NCBI GenBank assembly: GCA_016938515.1
Contig: JAFGUM010000202.1
Coordinates: 1-7,835, forward strand
Direction of reading: 5' to 3'
DNA length: 7,835 bases
Origin: Spirochaetales bacterium
Lineage (GTDB): Bacteria; Spirochaetota; Spirochaetia; Treponematales; UBA12059
A program made the position numbers and the translations under genes. The notes beneath the pieces were generated by a model. It saw only the letters and a list, made by a program, of their open reading frames with translations, made no database searches and was not told the origin of the DNA. Shown here piece by piece: positions 6,389 to 7,835 of the stretch. Every line of letters begins with the position of its first letter. The stretch's first letter is position 1.

Positions 6389-6409
6389 TCGGCTAAGTAG
6401 CTCAATACT

Positions 6410-6437
6410 CCTCGCCCTCGCGCCTGCGGGGGCGAGG
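6410..6437 (+). terminator. Strong hairpin between livK and livH, without a U-tract
   Basis: CCTCGCCC (6410-6417) pairs with GGGCGAGG (6430-6437). The stem continues through a G-U pair and three more pairs to a GCCT loop (6422-6425), about 12 bp in all. No T-run follows, so full intrinsic termination is unlikely. It more likely protects the 3' end of livK mRNA or attenuates read-through. It ends eight bases before the livH Shine-Dalgarno (GGAGG, 6446-6450). Confidence 0.6.
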
Positions 6438-6454
6438 GTCATCATGGAGGCCAT

Positions 6455-7630
6455 ATGCGGCGATTGATTAAATCCAACGCCTTGCGGGAGTTGCTACTGC
6501 CGCTCGGCCGGATGGTCGTGTTCGTACTCGGAGCGGGGGCTCTGCTCTCCGCCGTCATGCTCGTGCTCGCGCTGTTGTTCCGCGGGTCCGGAGCGGACAA
6601 GTTGCTGTTGTCGACGCAGAACGTAAACATCGTTTTCTATACCCTGTCCAACCTGCCACAGGTGTTCATGGATGGCATGACGCTGGGCTTCGTATACGCC
6701 GCAATAGCGCTCGGATACACCATGGTCTACGGTGTTCTCGAGTTTATCAATTTTGCTCACAGCGAGATCTTTGCCATCGGCGCGTTTGCCGGTGTCGAGT
6801 TCCTCATCATAATAGAAAAGTTCGGGGCCTTTACCAACGCTGGTTCGTTTGGTCCCTATGTGTACCTCACCCTCGCTCTGGCCGTGGGCATGGTAGCGGC
6901 TGGCGGCGTCGCCGTACTCATAGAGCGACTCGCGTACAGACCGCTCCGTGGCGCTCCGCGCCTCGTGCCGCTTATCTCGGCTATTGGTGTCTCGTTTGCC
7001 CTGCAGGATATCATCCGCCTCGCGGAAAGCCTGACGACCGGGCAGTTCTACCGCGTTATCCCCACGTTCGGAAACTTCGACGACCGTATCCCGCTGTTCA
7101 GCATCAATACGGGCGCCGCTCCCATCAATGTGGATATTCAGGTCAAATCGGTCGTGGTAATAGCCGCGGCTGTAATGATGCTCGTCGGCCTCAACTACAT
7201 CGTCAACGCGACGAGAATAGGAAAGGCGATCAGGTCTGTCGCGCAGGACAGGAATACGGCTGCCATACTGGGCATCAGCGTCAACGGCATCATCGCCTTT
7301 ACGTTCTTGCTCGGTGGTGCTCTCGGCGGCGCTGCCGGCGTGCTGTACGCGCTCAAGTTTACGCGCATAGACCCATTTGTAGGCTTTATGCCGGGTATGA
7401 AAGCCTTTACCGCGGCTGTTCTGGGCGGTATTGGCAACCTGACGGGAGCCCTGCTGGGCGGCATCGTGCTCGGCATGCTCGAGAGTTTTGCCGGTGCCTA
7501 CCTGGGAACGTTTACCATGGGCAACTTCGGATCGGAGTACAAGGACATCATTGCGTTCTTCATCCTGATCATCGTCATCGTATTCCGCCCGTCCGGACTT
7601 CTCGGCGAGCAAGTCTCGCAGAAAGCGTAG
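6455..7630 (+). CDS. livH: Branched-chain amino acid ABC transporter permease (LivH-type)
   Basis: One of the two inner-membrane channel subunits of the importer. It has 391 residues against about 300 for E. coli LivH. The extra length is mostly an N-terminal part of about 70 residues with one added membrane segment (about 18-42). The family core starts near residue 70: GFVYAAIALGYTMVYGVLEF, then INFAHSEIFAIGAF (98-111), ERLAYRPLRGAPRLVPLISA (157-176) and GVSFALQ (178-184). The cytoplasmic ATPase-coupling loop is about 254-275 (IGKAIRSVAQDRNTAAILGI). A conserved C-terminal block follows (PGMKAFTAAVLGGIGNLTGA, 313-332). Hydrophobicity by eye suggests about eight or nine membrane spans. The start ATG has GGAGG only four bases upstream, close but usable. 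It lies 66 bases after livK, with the hairpin between. Its stop codon overlaps the Shine-Dalgarno of the next gene. Confidence 0.93.
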   Translation: MRRLIKSNALRELLLPLGRMVVFVLGAGALLSAVMLVLALLFRGSGADKLLLSTQNVNIVFYTLSNLPQVFMDGMTLGFVYAAIALGYTMVYGVLEFINFAHSEIFAIGAFAGVEFLIIIEKFGAFTNAGSFGPYVYLTLALAVGMVAAGGVAVLIERLAYRPLRGAPRLVPLISAIGVSFALQDIIRLAESLTTGQFYRVIPTFGNFDDRIPLFSINTGAAPINVDIQVKSVVVIAAAVMMLVGLNYIVNATRIGKAIRSVAQDRNTAAILGISVNGIIAFTFLLGGALGGAAGVLYALKFTRIDPFVGFMPGMKAFTAAVLGGIGNLTGALLGGIVLGMLESFAGAYLGTFTMGNFGSEYKDIIAFFILIIVIVFRPSGLLGEQVSQKA

Positions 7631-7640
7631 GAGGCGCGCG

Positions 7641-7835
7641 ATGAAAGCAAAACTACGTGCGGCCATCCATCAAGCCTGGGAGTACGCAAACCGTGGCAAA
7701 GCGCCGTACATCCTGTCGGTAGCCCTTGTCGTCATCGGATTCGTGCTCGTATACCTCAGCCCGCGGTCAATCCCGGCCTTCCTTGTTTTTGCCGCGGCGG
7801 CCGCGTTGCCGTATTTCCTCGACATGAAGCGGGCC
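7641..7835 (+). CDS. livM: Second Liv permease (LivM-type), N-terminal fragment cut by window edge
   Basis: An open frame of 65 codons runs from ATG 7641 to the right edge without a stop. AGGAGG (7629-7634) lies six bases upstream and overlaps the TAG stop of livH, as in tightly packed operons. The visible part has a basic, amphipathic start (MKAKLRAAIHQAWEYANRGK) and two hydrophobic segments, about 23-40 and 42-60. The conserved LivM core is not yet reached, so the identity rests on membrane character and on position directly after the LivH-type gene. Confidence 0.75.
   Translation, partial: MKAKLRAAIHQAWEYANRGKAPYILSVALVVIGFVLVYLSPRSIPAFLVFAAAAALPYFLDMKRA

Noticed and set aside
6494..7666. 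Minus-strand 390-codon frame opposite livH
   Set aside because: The sequence is rich in Arg, Asp, Glu and His with no domain. It mirrors the codon bias of the clear permease on the plus strand.

Overview
The window looks like bacterial chromosome from a fairly GC-rich spirochaete (Spirochaetales, Treponema/Spirochaeta-like). I infer this from family resemblance recalled from memory, not from a search. The OmpA-like protein has a GHTALAG loop where most bacteria have GHTD. The HAMP/class III cyclase matches a type common in spirochaetes. The solute-binding lipoprotein has a relaxed lipobox. Order-level confidence is about 0.6. No rRNA, tRNA, CRISPR array, insertion sequence or phage gene is visible.

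There are two divergent gene groups. On the minus strand, read right to left: pyruvate kinase (start near 4839), an OmpA-domain envelope protein (start near 3346), a membrane-bound class III adenylate cyclase (GTG start at 2052), then a secreted protein whose ATG (394) overlaps the cyclase stop as ATGA and which runs off the left edge. Gaps are 38-77 bases or an overlap, so co-transcription is plausible, but candidate internal promoters exist. On the plus strand, a branched-chain amino acid (LivKHM-type) ABC importer begins: binding lipoprotein (5198-6388), first permease (6455-7630) and the start of the second permease (7641 to the right edge). ATPase genes would be expected just outside the window.

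The 358 bases between the divergent groups (4840-5197) hold a good sigma70-type promoter for the transporter (5013-5041), one or two weaker candidates for pyk, an AT-rich inverted repeat, and a leader of about 150 bases before the binding-protein gene. A strong 12-bp hairpin sits between the binding-protein and permease genes.

The least ordinary part is the left edge. Seven tandem 21-bp units (1-147) lie inside the partial secreted protein and encode a seven-residue repeat, xxASSVP. The five repeated codons (ASSVP) are identical in every copy, including silent positions, and variation is confined to the two other codons. A second pattern is that pyk and the cyclase lack a properly spaced Shine-Dalgarno sequence, and each has a promoter-like element whose -10 box lies exactly six bases before the start codon. 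That geometry suggests leaderless mRNAs, while ompA, livK, livH and livM all have strong Shine-Dalgarno sequences. I see no clear evidence of a wholly new multi-gene system.
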